A stretch of DNA of 64,000 nucleotides. Origin: JACDAN01 sp963842235. GTDB lineage: Bacteria > Actinomycetota > Thermoleophilia > Gaiellales > Gaiellaceae. Where the stretch lies: NCBI GenBank assembly GCA_963842235.1, contig CAWJFT010000001.1, forward strand, positions 1,860,001 through 1,924,000, read 5' to 3'. The position numbers and the translations under genes were made by a program. The notes under the pieces are model-generated. The model saw only the letters and a program-made list of their open reading frames with translations. It did no database searches and was not told the origin of the DNA. Positions 25,052 to 33,678 of this stretch are shown here, in pieces (positions within the stretch are counted from its first letter, which is position 1; each line of letters opens with the position of its first letter).

Positions 25052-25405
25052 TTAGGTCCCGAGCAGCAGCCGCTCGACGAACGGCTGGAGCGCGAGGTCG
25101 GTGAGCCACAGATAGAAGCCCACGATCGCGCAGGCGATGATGACGACGACGGTGCCCGTGAGGACCTGGCGCTGGTTGGGCCACTCGACCTTCTTCAGCT
25201 CGGCCCAGGACTCGGAGACAAAACGGCGGCCGCCGCCTCCACCGCCGCGCCGGCCGGTTTGCGTCTTCGGCGGCTGCTGAGCGGGGCGAACCTGCTGCTG
25301 ACGTGCACGGGCGCGCTGCGCGACGCCGCCCTGCTGCTCCTCAGGGCTCGCGTCCTGCCGCTTCTCCCGGCGGCGGCGGCGCTGCTGACGGGTGCTGCGG
25401 GCCAT
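25052..25405 (-). CDS. secE: Preprotein translocase subunit SecE
   Basis: A 117-residue SecE. The C-terminal 60 residues hold the conserved WAELKKVEWPNQRQV amphipathic helix and one membrane segment (TVVVIIACAIVGFYLWL). The first half is a Gln/Arg-rich basic extension. SecE stabilises SecY. Its ribosome-binding site is inside the palindromic element at 25407-25510. Confidence 0.94.
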   Translation of the reverse strand: MARSTRQQRRRRREKRQDASPEEQQGGVAQRARARQQQVRPAQQPPKTQTGRRGGGGGGRRFVSESWAELKKVEWPNQRQVLTGTVVVIIACAIVGFYLWLTDLALQPFVERLLLGT

Positions 25406-25406
25406 C

Positions 25407-25510
25407 AGTGCTCCTTCCAGTAATGCCGCCGGAATTCTGGGTCGCGAGTACCAAGCCAGAGCCGCGTAATCGCGGGCCAGAAGCCGGCATGTATTGCTGG
25501 ATGGGGCACT
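25407..25510 (-). repeat. Palindromic spacer element, copy D2 (short form of D1)
   Basis: This copy is nearly identical to the outer 52 + 52 bases of D1 (281-444) but lacks the apical hairpin. It fills the rpmG-secE spacer exactly: its first base in mRNA sense overlaps the rpmG stop codon, and the secE ATG follows one base after its end. Terminal blocks AGTGCTCC/GGGGCACT, CCAG/CTGG, CCGG/CCGG and TTCTGG/CCAGAA match D1. The AAGGAG serving secE lies in the 3' arm. Apart from the insert, the two copies differ at very few positions. Confidence 0.9.
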
Positions 25511-25671
25511 TAACGCGTCTCCCTATGCACCGTGTGGCGGCCGCACCAGCGGCAGAACTTCTTCGCCTCGAACCGATCGGGCGTGTTCCGCTTCGACTTG
25601 GTTGTCTGGTAGTTGCGGCGCCTGCACTCCGTGCAAGCAAGCGTGATTCCGACTCTGACTCCTGTAGCCAT
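25510..25671 (-). CDS. rpmG: 50S ribosomal protein bL33, zinc type
   Basis: A 53-residue bL33 with two CxxC motifs (CTEC at residues 13-16 and CRWC at 40-43), i.e. the zinc-binding form. Context TKSKRNTPDRFEAKKFC is typical. The stop TAA abuts the palindromic element that carries the secE ribosome-binding site. Confidence 0.95.
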   Translation of the reverse strand: MATGVRVGITLACTECRRRNYQTTKSKRNTPDRFEAKKFCRWCGRHTVHRETR

Positions 25672-25693
25672 TCCTCGTTCTTCCCTCGGGAGG

Positions 25694-25767
25694 TAGCGGC
25701 GGGTGGATTCGAACCACCGACCTGCGGGTTATGAGTCCGCCGCTCTAACCAACTGAGCTACGCCGCC
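25694..25767 (-). tRNA. tRNA-Met (CAT)
   Basis: A cloverleaf with acceptor GGCGGCG/CGCCGCT, D-arm GCTCAGTTGGTTAGAGC, anticodon loop CTCATAA and T-arm GGTGGTTCGAATCCACC. CCA is not fully encoded. The anticodon CAT suits elongator Met; a lysidine-modified tRNA-Ile with the same anticodon cannot be excluded by eye. It sits just upstream of rpmG and may be cotranscribed, a common arrangement. Confidence 0.92.
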
Positions 25768-25813
25768 GGGCGCGGGCAGTGTAGCGACTGTCGGCCTTCG
25801 CTCGTACCTCCTT

Positions 25814-26767
25814 TTACGCCGAAACGATCACCACCGGGGTCCCTACGCTGACCTGTTCGAAGAGCGACTCGGCGTCGGGCACCCGCATCCGGATGCATCC
25901 GTGTGACGCCGAATAGCCGATGGACGCCGCGTCGGGCGTCCCGTGGATGCCGACGAGCGGCGCCGTCGTCCCCATCCAGCGCGTGCCGAGCGGGTTGCCC
26001 GGCCCGGGCGGGATCGGCTTCTTCCCCTGCGCCCAGTCCGAGTTCGGCGGCGGGATCCACCACGGGTCGCGCTGCATCGTCGCGATCGAGTAGACGCCGA
26101 GCGGCGTCGGATAGGCGGCCTGGCCCGTCGCGACGCCGAACGTGCGCACCGCGCTGCGGCCGCTGAAGAGCGTCAACTTGTTCGATCCGCGGTAGACGAC
26201 GATCACCGGCCCGAAGTTGTCGACCGTTCTCGAGGCGGGGACGCTCTCCGTGATCAGATGGAGCGGCGTCCGCCGGTTCGTCCGCAGCATGTAGGCGATT
26301 GCGTTCGTCATCTGGTCGATCGGGACCGTGAGGCCGGCCTTGGCTTCGCTGAACGCGGGTCTGCTCCCGTCGAAGCCGACGACCGACGCGTCGACCGGAT
26401 CGCGGGAGAAGAGGTGGTCGAGACGGCGCACGTAGCGGCGGACGCGCGGCCGGGTCTCCGACACCTGAAGTGACACGCGCGCGCGAGGGGCGGACCGGAG
26501 CGCCGTCGCGACGGCCTGGTCGACCGCCGCGTTCGCACCGAGATAGCGCGGGCTGATGCGCCACCGCTTCTCCCCGAACGCGAGGCGGAGCGGCCGGCCG
26601 AACGCCTTCTCGACTCGTGTTCGCGCAGGCTCGGAGGTGAGGCCGCCGACCCTGACACCGGCGACCGTGACACCCGGCGAGATCACGACCGGCTTGCGCG
26701 CAGCGTCAGGAGCCGCGACGCCGAGCGTCACGAGCAGCAGGAACGTGGCCGCAAGCAGCCGTTTCAC
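25814..26767 (-). CDS. Secreted L,D-transpeptidase with peptidoglycan-binding domain
   Basis: A 317-residue protein. A signal peptide (KRLLAATFLLLVTLGVAA, about residues 2-20) precedes a PG_binding_4-like region (about 30-160). The C-terminal YkuD catalytic domain shows GIHGTPDAASIGYSASHGCIRM in two parts: the upstream His and the SHGC motif with the nucleophilic Cys. It cross-links peptidoglycan through 3-3 bonds in the cell wall. I chose the GTG at 26767, directly before the signal peptide; upstream frame is unrelated sequence. It lies 46 bp from tRNA-Met and downstream of the glycosylase gene. Confidence 0.9.
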   Translation of the reverse strand: MKRLLAATFLLLVTLGVAAPDAARKPVVISPGVTVAGVRVGGLTSEPARTRVEKAFGRPLRLAFGEKRWRISPRYLGANAAVDQAVATALRSAPRARVSLQVSETRPRVRRYVRRLDHLFSRDPVDASVVGFDGSRPAFSEAKAGLTVPIDQMTNAIAYMLRTNRRTPLHLITESVPASRTVDNFGPVIVVYRGSNKLTLFSGRSAVRTFGVATGQAAYPTPLGVYSIATMQRDPWWIPPPNSDWAQGKKPIPPGPGNPLGTRWMGTTAPLVGIHGTPDAASIGYSASHGCIRMRVPDAESLFEQVSVGTPVVIVSA

Positions 26768-26814
26768 GTCGTGAACGATACGGCACGCGGCGGCGAAACG
26801 TTCCTCTTTCTCGG

Positions 26815-27736
26815 TTAGGCCTCGGAGTCCTCCACCCAATCGCGGGTCAGGTAGAGCCAAAAGGCAAGCCCGGCATACGGGCCGTAGCGCTTGAAACGCC
26901 GCTCGATCTGCCGATCGGCGGCTTTTCGGCCGCCGTTCAGCCTCGCGTACTTGGGTCTCGTCCAGGAGTCGAGGATGAGGAGCGAATGGCGGCCCAGCAG
27001 CATCATCACGTGCGCCGCGGCGTACGGACCGATGCCCGGAAGCGCGAGCAGCCGGTCGGCCACTTCCTCGTCCGGGAGCTCGCTCCGGCGGTGCCTGGCG
27101 CAGCTCCTCGAGGTCGATCGTTCCCTCGGCGACTCCGGCGGCCAGCGTCCGCAGGTAGGCGCCCCGGTAGCCGGCGCGCACGACGTCGCTGTAGAAGGCC
27201 TCGGGCGCCGCTGCCATCGTGGCGGCGGTCGGGAAGGCACGGCCGTAGCCGCCGGCGGATTGCGCGCCCAGCTGCCCGACCAGCGCTCCCACCATTCGCT
27301 CGGTCGCCGACCACGTGCAGTTGGTCGTGCAGATCGTCTTGACGACGTCCTCGAAAACGGTCGGGCTGCGGAACATCCGGCCGGCACCGGCCGCCGTCCA
27401 CGAGAGCTGCGGATCCTCGGCGGCGACCTCGTACAGCGGGGCGAGGTTCTCGCCGAGATTGAGCATCTCGGCCAGGACGTTCCTGAGGCCGGTCTCCGTG
27501 CGGCTGCCCGGACGCGGGCCGAGAACGTCGATGCGCGCTCGCCCGCGTCGCCCCTGGCGGATTCGGATCGTTCGGGGCTTGGCGGCGGCTATAGGGACCG
27601 TGACGGTCATGACGCGCGCGTCCTCGTCCACGTCCGCCGGGGGCAGTGAGGCAACGCCGTGCGAGACGAGGGTCCGCCACAGGTCGACCGGCTCGCCGCC
27701 GGGCCCACGGAGCGGAATCTCGAACGAGCCTGCCAT
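26815..27736 (-). CDS. HhH-GPD DNA glycosylase (AlkA/OGG-like), frameshifted
   Basis: The N-terminal two thirds (MAGSFEIPLRGPGGEPVDLW to DLEELRQAPP) and the C-terminal third (LPDEEVADRLLALPGIGPYAA to the end) are in different frames, joined near 27090; one extra G explains the shift. The helix-hairpin-helix LPGIGPYAA and the downstream catalytic Asp (LILDSW) identify a base-excision glycosylase of the 3-methyladenine/8-oxoguanine group. About 306 residues if repaired. Divergent from hyuA. The substrate cannot be told from sequence. Confidence 0.75.
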
Positions 27737-27778
27737 CTCGCCGAGCCTATCTCCCGGGCCTGGCCCTAGAGTCGCTGC

Positions 27779-29517
27779 GTGGCGGTGCTCGGTGTCGATG
27801 TCGGCGGGACCTTTACCGACGCGGTTCTGATCGACGGCGACGAGGTTCGGATCGCAAAGGTCCGGACGGCGCCGCGGCAGGAAGAGTCGGTGATCGCCGC
27901 CGCGCTCGCTCTCGGAAGCAACGGGATCGACCGCTTCACGCACGGCACGACCGTCGCGACCAACGCGCTGCTCGAGCGCAAGGGCGCGCAGACGGCGTTC
28001 GTGACGACGGCAGGGTTCGAGCACATGCTCCATCTGCGGCGGCAGGACCGGGCGCACCTCTACCGGCTCTGCGAGGCACATCCGGAGCCACTCGTGCCGC
28101 TCGAGCGGTGCTACGGGGTGCGTGAGCGGGTGGGTCCGGAGGGTGTCCTGGAGGAGCTCGAGCTCGACTCCATTCCCCGATTCGATGCGGAAGCGGTCGC
28201 CGTCTGCCTCCTCTTCTCCTTCCGGGACGCGGGACACGAGCGCGCCGTCGCCGACGAGCTTCGGCGGCGGTTGCCGGACACGCACGTCGTCTCCTCCCAC
28301 GAGGTGGCGCCCGAGTTCAGGGAGTACGAGCGGGCTTCGACGGCGGCCGCGGACGCGTACCTCGGGCCCGTGCTCGCCGACTACCTGCTCGCGATTGGGC
28401 CGGCGGTGCGAAGAGGCCGGGCTGCCGGAGCCACTCGTGCTGCGTTCCTCAGGCGGCGTCTCGACCTTGGCCGAGGCGGCGGCCCATGCCGCGTGGGCGC
28501 TGCTCTCCGGACCGGCCGGCGGCGTGGTCGGCGCCGCGAAGATCGCCCAGCGCGCAGGGTTTGCCGACGCCATCTCGTTCGACATGGGCGGCACGTCGAC
28601 CGACGTGTGCCTGATCTCCGGCGGGGCGGCGGAGCGGTCGACGGAGCGGACGATCGCCGGCTTTCCGATCCGGTTACCGAGCGTCGACGTCCACACGGTG
28701 GGCGCGGGCGGCGGCTCTGTGGCGTGGATCGATGCCGGTGGGGCCTTACGGGTCGGGCCCGAGAGCGCCGGTGCCGATCCTGGGCCGGCGTGCTACGGGC
28801 TCGGTGGCCGGCGGCCGACGGTGACCGACGCGAATCTCTTGCTCGGGCGGCTTCCGACGAGGCTCGCGGACGGCCTGGAGCTGGATCGCTCGGCCGCGGA
28901 GGAGGCGCTCGACGGGTTGCAGCCGGCTGACGTGATCGACGTCGTGAATGCGGAGATGCTGCGTGCGATTCGGGTGGTCTCTGTCGAGCGAGGACGCGAT
29001 CCACGCGACTTCGCACTCGTCGCCTTCGGCGGCGCGGGGCCGCTTCACGCCTGCTCGCTGGCCGAGGAGCTCGGGATCGAGACGGTGCTGGCGCCGAGCG
29101 CGGCGGGCGTGCTCTCGGCGCTGGGGCTTGCGGTCGGAGAAGAGCGTCGCGACCAGGTTCGGACCGAGGTGCGGCCGTTGGCGGAGGTCGGAGAGCTTCC
29201 CGGACGCGGGCGAAGCGGACCTCCGCTACCGCGGGCAGTCGTTCGAGCTGACCGTAACGCTCGGGCCCGGGCTTGCCGATCGCTTTCACCGGTTGCACGA
29301 GGAGCGCTACGGCTACGCCGACCGCGACGGGGAGCTCGAGCTCGTCGCTGTACGAACCGCCGAGATCCATCCGGGCCCGGAGCTCCGCCTTCCCGCCGAG
29401 CCGCGAGAGACCGCGACCGGCCCGGCCGTGGTCGAGCTCGACGGCGCGACCTGCTGGCTCCCCCCGGGGTGGGTGGGGGCTAGGGATGGTGGCATCTGGA
29501 GGCTCACGCGCGCGTGA
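27779..29517 (+). CDS. hyuA: Hydantoinase/oxoprolinase subunit A, frameshifted
   Basis: Conserved HyuA blocks appear in three successive frames. Frame one has GVDVGGTFTDAVLIDG and HGTTVATNALLERKG. After about 28410 comes LRSSGGVSTLAEA, DMGGTSTDVCLISGG and FGGAGPLHACSLAEELG. After about 29200 comes EADLRYRGQSFEL to the stop. Single inserted bases (an A and a G) account for both shifts. The ASKHA-type ATP-binding motifs fit an ATP-dependent hydantoin or 5-oxoproline hydrolase. GTG start without a clear ribosome-binding site. The stop overlaps the hyuB start, so the two form one complex; the true substrate is unknown. Confidence 0.8.
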
Positions 29518-30986
29518 ACATTCAGCTCCAAGTTCTCGGCCACGCGCTCCGGGCCGTCGCGGAGGAGATGGGCGCCGTGCTCATCCGCTCCGCTTTCTCG
29601 GCCAACATCAAGGAGCGCCGCGACTGCTCCACCGCCCTCTTCGACGAGCGCGGACGCATGGTCGCCCAGGCCGAGCACATTCCCGTGCACCTCGGCGCGA
29701 TGCCCGACGCCGTCGCGGCGGTGATGCGGCACCGGCCGTCGCCGACCGACATCTACGTCCTCAACGATCCATTCGCGGGCGGCACCCACCTCCCGGACAT
29801 CACCCTGGTCTCCCGGACCGAGGTCGGCTTCGCCGTCACGCGAGCCCACCACGCAGACGTCGGTGGCGTCGAGCCCGGGTCGATGCCTGCTCACTCCCGC
29901 ACGCTCGCGGAGGAGGGCGTCGTCATCCCGCCGACGCCGCTTACCGAGGAGACGCTCGAGTGGCTCGTCGGGCGGATGAGGAACCCAACGGAGCGCCGCG
30001 GGGACTTCCGCGCTCAGCTCGCCGCCAACCGTCTGGCCCGCGAGCGGGTCGCGGACCTGTGTGCCCGCCACGGCGCGGAGCGCATCCGCGAAGCGATGGA
30101 CGAGCTGCTCTCGTACTCCGAACGGGTCGTCCGGGCCGGGATCGCGCGCCTGCCGGACGGGCGCTTCGAAGCGAGCGATGTCCTCGAGGCCGTGGAGAGG
30201 GACCTCGAGCTTCGGGCCGCCGTCACCATCACAGGCGACGAGCTGGAGGTCGACTTCGCCGGGACCGCGCCTCAGTACGAAGGGAACCTCAACTGTCCGC
30301 TCTCCGTGACGCGTTCGGCGACCTACTTCGTCGTTCGCTGCCTGACCGATCCGGACGTGCCCGCCTCGGCCGGGGCCTTTGCGCCCGTGCGCATCTCAGC
30401 ACCCGAGGGATCGCTCGTGAACGCCCGTCCAGGCGCGGCGGTCGCCGGCGGGAACGTCGAGACCTCCTGCCGGATCGTCGACGTGCTCTTCCGCGCGCTC
30501 GGCCAGGCAGTCCCCGTGCCCGCGCAGGGCCAGGGGACGATGAACAACCTCACCCTGGGCAACGAGCGGTTCACCTACTACGAGACGCTGGGCGGCGGTC
30601 AGGGCGCCTGCCCCGACCGAGACGGCCCGTCTGGCGTTCACGTGACGATGTCGAACACGCTGACGACTCCGGTCGAGGCGCTCGAGCTTGCGTATCCGCT
30701 CCGCGTGCGCCGCCACGAGCTCCGGCTCGGCTCCGGCGGCGAGGGCCTGCACCGCGGCGGCGACGGCGTCGTCCGCGAGCTCGAGGCGCTCGAGGATTGC
30801 CGCGCCTCCATCCTCAGCGAGCGTCGCCGGCACTCTCCCGCCGGCGCCCAAGGGGGCGAACCGGGCGCGCCCGGACGGAACCTCCTCAACGGAAGCGAGC
30901 TGCCGGCGAAGACCACCATCGAGCTCGCCCGAGGAGATGTTCTCCGAATCGAAACGCCTGGAGGTGGCGGTTTCGGCCGTCGCTAG
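29514..30986 (+). CDS. hyuB: Hydantoinase/oxoprolinase subunit B
   Basis: An intact 490-residue HyuB. Signature segments are SANIKERRDCSTALFD, NDPFAGGTHLPDITLV, HHADVGG and YYETLGGGQGA. It is the partner of HyuA, and its GTG start overlaps the hyuA stop (GTGA). In the family the pair opens cyclic amides such as hydantoins, N-methylhydantoin or 5-oxo-L-proline with ATP. No transporter or regulator specific for such a substrate is next to it. Confidence 0.92.
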   Translation: MNIQLQVLGHALRAVAEEMGAVLIRSAFSANIKERRDCSTALFDERGRMVAQAEHIPVHLGAMPDAVAAVMRHRPSPTDIYVLNDPFAGGTHLPDITLVSRTEVGFAVTRAHHADVGGVEPGSMPAHSRTLAEEGVVIPPTPLTEETLEWLVGRMRNPTERRGDFRAQLAANRLARERVADLCARHGAERIREAMDELLSYSERVVRAGIARLPDGRFEASDVLEAVERDLELRAAVTITGDELEVDFAGTAPQYEGNLNCPLSVTRSATYFVVRCLTDPDVPASAGAFAPVRISAPEGSLVNARPGAAVAGGNVETSCRIVDVLFRALGQAVPVPAQGQGTMNNLTLGNERFTYYETLGGGQGACPDRDGPSGVHVTMSNTLTTPVEALELAYPLRVRRHELRLGSGGEGLHRGGDGVVRELEALEDCRASILSERRRHSPAGAQGGEPGAPGRNLLNGSELPAKTTIELARGDVLRIETPGGGGFGRR

Positions 30987-30995
30987 GCTGGCGGC

Positions 30996-31964
30996 GTGGC
31001 AGTCGTCGAAGCACTGGACCTCTACCGCACGTACCGAACGTCAACCGGGACGCTGCGGCGCAAGTGGAAGAACGTCGAGGCGGTCCGCGGCGTCAGCTTC
31101 GAGATCCAGGAGGGCGAGCTCTTCGGGCTGTTGGGACCGAACGGCGCCGGCAAGACGACGACGATCAAGATGCTGATCACGCTCCTGATCCCGACGAAGG
31201 GCACTGCCCGCGTGCTCGGGCACGACGTCGTCAAGGACGCGCGCGAGGTCCGGCGGCGGATCGGCTACGTCTTCGGGGGCGAGCGCGGCGTTTACGAGCG
31301 GCTCTCGGGTTACGACAACCTGCGCTACTTCGCGGAGCTCTACGGCGTCCCGCCGAAGCGCATCCGCCCGCGCATCGAGGAGCTGCTCGAGCTCGTCGGA
31401 CTGAAGGGTCGCGAGCAGGAGCGCACGGAGGGCTACTCCCGCGGGATGAAGCAACGGCTCCACATCGCGCGAGGCCTCCTGCACGACCCACCCGTCGTGT
31501 TTCTCGACGAGCCGACGATCGGTCTCGACCCGGTGGGCGCCCGCGAGCTTCGGGCGACGATCGCCTCGCTGGCCGAGGCCGGCAAGACGATCCTCCTGAC
31601 GACGCACTACATGTTCGAAGCCGACGCGCTGTGCGACCGCATCGCGGTCATCAACCGCGGCGAGATCGTCGCCCATGGGACGCCGGCCGACCTCAAGCGC
31701 GAAGTGGCCGAAGGGACGGTGGTCGAGGTCGAGGTGTTCGGGCTGCCCGACGGAACCGTCGAGCGAGTGCGCACACTCGCCGGCGTGACGGGAGTGTCGA
31801 CCGAGGAACGCGAGCAGACGCAGCTGCTGATCGTCCAGACGCAACCCGACGTCGAGCTCACGCAGTCGATCCTCGGCACCCTGGACGGAGCGAGCGTGGG
31901 ACGGATCTCACGTCGCGAGCCGACGCTCGAGGACGCCTACGTGACGCTGGTCGCAGAGGAATGA
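30996..31964 (+). CDS. ABC-2 type exporter ATP-binding protein
   Basis: A 322-residue ATPase of the DrrA/NatA group: Walker A GPNGAGKTTT (residues 46-55), signature YSRGMKQRLHIARG in place of the usual LSGG, Walker B VVFLDEPTIGLDP, and a C-terminal regulatory extension (about 230-322). GTG start. Its stop overlaps the ATG of the first permease. The cargo is unknown; relatives export drugs, lipids or polysaccharide. Confidence 0.93.
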   Translation: MAVVEALDLYRTYRTSTGTLRRKWKNVEAVRGVSFEIQEGELFGLLGPNGAGKTTTIKMLITLLIPTKGTARVLGHDVVKDAREVRRRIGYVFGGERGVYERLSGYDNLRYFAELYGVPPKRIRPRIEELLELVGLKGREQERTEGYSRGMKQRLHIARGLLHDPPVVFLDEPTIGLDPVGARELRATIASLAEAGKTILLTTHYMFEADALCDRIAVINRGEIVAHGTPADLKREVAEGTVVEVEVFGLPDGTVERVRTLAGVTGVSTEEREQTQLLIVQTQPDVELTQSILGTLDGASVGRISRREPTLEDAYVTLVAEE

Positions 31965-32731
31965 AGACGCTCCGCCTGATCTGGGTCGGCTGGAAGTTCC
32001 ACGTGAAGACCCTGACGCTGTCCGGCTTCTTCATCCTCACGTCGGTACTCCAGCCGATCATCTTCGCCTCGGTCGCGTACTTCATGTTCCGCGCCGGGGC
32101 CCGCGAGGGCACGCTGCTCTACGTCGCGCTCGGCGCGGGAATGATGGGCATCTGGTCGTCGACGCTCTTCGGCTCCGGCGGCGCGATCCAGTGGCAGCGC
32201 TGGCAGGGCACGCTCGAGTACTGCATCGCCGTGCCGCCGCCGTTCATGCTCGTCATCGTGCCGCTGACGCTGGCGACGGCGACGATCGGCCTCTACTCGC
32301 TGACCGCGACGCTGCTCTGGGGGTGGCTCTTCTTCGACGTTCCGCTGAACGTCGCCCACCCGTTCGCGTTCGTCGTGGCGCTACCGGTGACGGTGATCGG
32401 CCTCGGGCTGCTCGGTCTGATCCTCGCCTCCACGTTCATCATGTACCGGAACGCCAACGCGCTCTCGAACCTCCTCGAGTACCCGGTCTGGCTTGTCACC
32501 GGCCTGCTCGTCTCGCTGTCGCTGCTGCCGGGGTGGGTCGGGCCGATCTCCTGGGCGCTCGCACCGACATGGGGCGTCAATGCGCTGCGCGAAGCGGCGA
32601 TTTCCGGCAACGCCTGGCCGGAGATCGGCATGTGTCTCCTGCTTAGTGCCGTCTATCTGGTGATCGGACACTTCGCGCTCCAGCACTTCGAGCGGCTCGC
32701 CCGCGAGCGCGCGACCCTTTCCCTCACATGA
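31961..32731 (+). CDS. ABC-2 type exporter permease
   Basis: A 256-residue integral membrane protein with six predicted helices and the ABC-2 fold (SNLLEYPVWLVTGLLVSLSLLPGW near residues 170-195). It begins in an ATGA overlap with the ATPase gene, and its end overlaps the next permease. The two permeases probably form a heterodimer with a dimer of the ATPase. Confidence 0.9.
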   Translation: MKTLRLIWVGWKFHVKTLTLSGFFILTSVLQPIIFASVAYFMFRAGAREGTLLYVALGAGMMGIWSSTLFGSGGAIQWQRWQGTLEYCIAVPPPFMLVIVPLTLATATIGLYSLTATLLWGWLFFDVPLNVAHPFAFVVALPVTVIGLGLLGLILASTFIMYRNANALSNLLEYPVWLVTGLLVSLSLLPGWVGPISWALAPTWGVNALREAAISGNAWPEIGMCLLLSAVYLVIGHFALQHFERLARERATLSLT

Positions 32732-33513
32732 CGAACCTCCGGGTGTTCTTCATCGGCGGGTACATCTCGTACCGCGCCCTCTTCAACTGGATGCACTGGT
32801 CGTACTACATCCCCACGATGCTCGGCGCGCCGGTCTTCCAGATCCTCTTCTTCGCCTACATCGGGCGCTACGCGCAGGTCGAGAACGACGAGTTCTTCGT
32901 CGTCGGCAACGCCGTCCAGCTCTCCGCGATGGCGGGGATCTACGGGATGGCGATGACCGTCGGCGGCGAGCGCTGGACGCAGACCCTCTCGCCGCTCATG
33001 GCGACACCCGCGAACCGGCTGCCGCTGTTCCTGGGGCGGGCACTGCCGTTGATCGCGAACGGGATCGTCACTTCGGCCTTCGCCTTCTTCGTCGGTTGGC
33101 TCCTGCTCGACTTCGAGCTCACGTGGAGTGAGATTCCGGCACTCGCGGTGGTCATCACGGTGAGCGCGTTCTCGTGCACATCGCTCGGGCTCGTGGTCGG
33201 CGCGATCGGCCTCCGTATGCGTGACGTCTTCTTCCTCGCGAATTTCGTGGTGTACGCGCTCCTGCTCTTCTGCGGCGTGAACATCCCGCTCGACTCGCTG
33301 CCGGGCTGGATGCAGACCGTCGCCGAGGGGCTGCCGCTGACGCACGGAATCGAGGCGGCTCGTTCGATTGCGAACGGCTCATCGCTCGCCGACGTCTCCG
33401 GCCTCGTCTGGACGGAGCTCGGGATCGGCGCGGCCTACGCGGCGGCCGCCTTCGCGCTCTTCAAGCTCTTCGAGCTGGAAGGGCGGCGGCGGGCGAGCTT
33501 CGAGACGATCTAG
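32728..33513 (+). CDS. ABC-2 type exporter permease, second subunit
   Basis: A 261-residue membrane protein with about six helices (LFFAYIGRYAQ; ALLLFCGVNIPLDSLPGWMQ; LPLTHGIEAARSIANG, an ABC-2 C-terminal pattern). It overlaps the upstream permease by four bases. The palindromic element copy C begins immediately after its stop codon. Confidence 0.9.
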   Translation: MTNLRVFFIGGYISYRALFNWMHWSYYIPTMLGAPVFQILFFAYIGRYAQVENDEFFVVGNAVQLSAMAGIYGMAMTVGGERWTQTLSPLMATPANRLPLFLGRALPLIANGIVTSAFAFFVGWLLLDFELTWSEIPALAVVITVSAFSCTSLGLVVGAIGLRMRDVFFLANFVVYALLLFCGVNIPLDSLPGWMQTVAEGLPLTHGIEAARSIANGSSLADVSGLVWTELGIGAAYAAAAFALFKLFELEGRRRASFETI

Positions 33514-33674
33514 GAGGGCTTGGCGGAACGCCGCTCGTCGCAGGAGTGCGATGGTCGTTCCGAGGCAAGGACGCAGGGAGCCCCCGTATCAGTCAGATAC
33601 GGGGGCGACTGAGGACGCGGCCTCGGGGCGAGCAGCGTGCTCCTGCGGCACAGACTGCGTTGCGTCAAGCCCTC
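33514..33674. repeat. Palindromic element, copy C (module M2), in a convergent spacer
   Basis: It starts on the base after the permease stop and ends five bases before the kinase stop. Paired blocks from the base: GAGGGCTTG/CAAGCCCTC (perfect 9 bp), ACGC/GCGT, CGCAGGAG/CTCCTGCG (perfect 8 bp), CCGAGGC/GCCTCGG. Next is module M2 (AAGGACGCAGGGA at 33567-33579 facing GACTGAGGACGCG at 33607-33619), then a perfect 11-bp apical stem GCCCCCGTATC/GATACGGGGGC with loop AGTCA. The loops are identical to copies A and B while every stem differs in sequence yet still pairs. Confidence 0.92.
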
Positions 33675-33678
33675 CTGC

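Noticed and set aside
25814..28696. A 960-codon frame joining hyuA antisense, the glycosylase N-terminus and the L,D-transpeptidase
   Set aside because: The transpeptidase has its own start and signal peptide at 26767, and the glycosylase continues in another frame. A natural fusion would make no sense with the signal peptide in the middle.
29273..32731. A 1152-codon frame spanning hyuB, the ABC ATPase and the first permease
   Set aside because: Only its last 256 codons, from the ATG at 31961, are real (the permease). The rest is off-frame reading of intact hyuB and ATPase genes.
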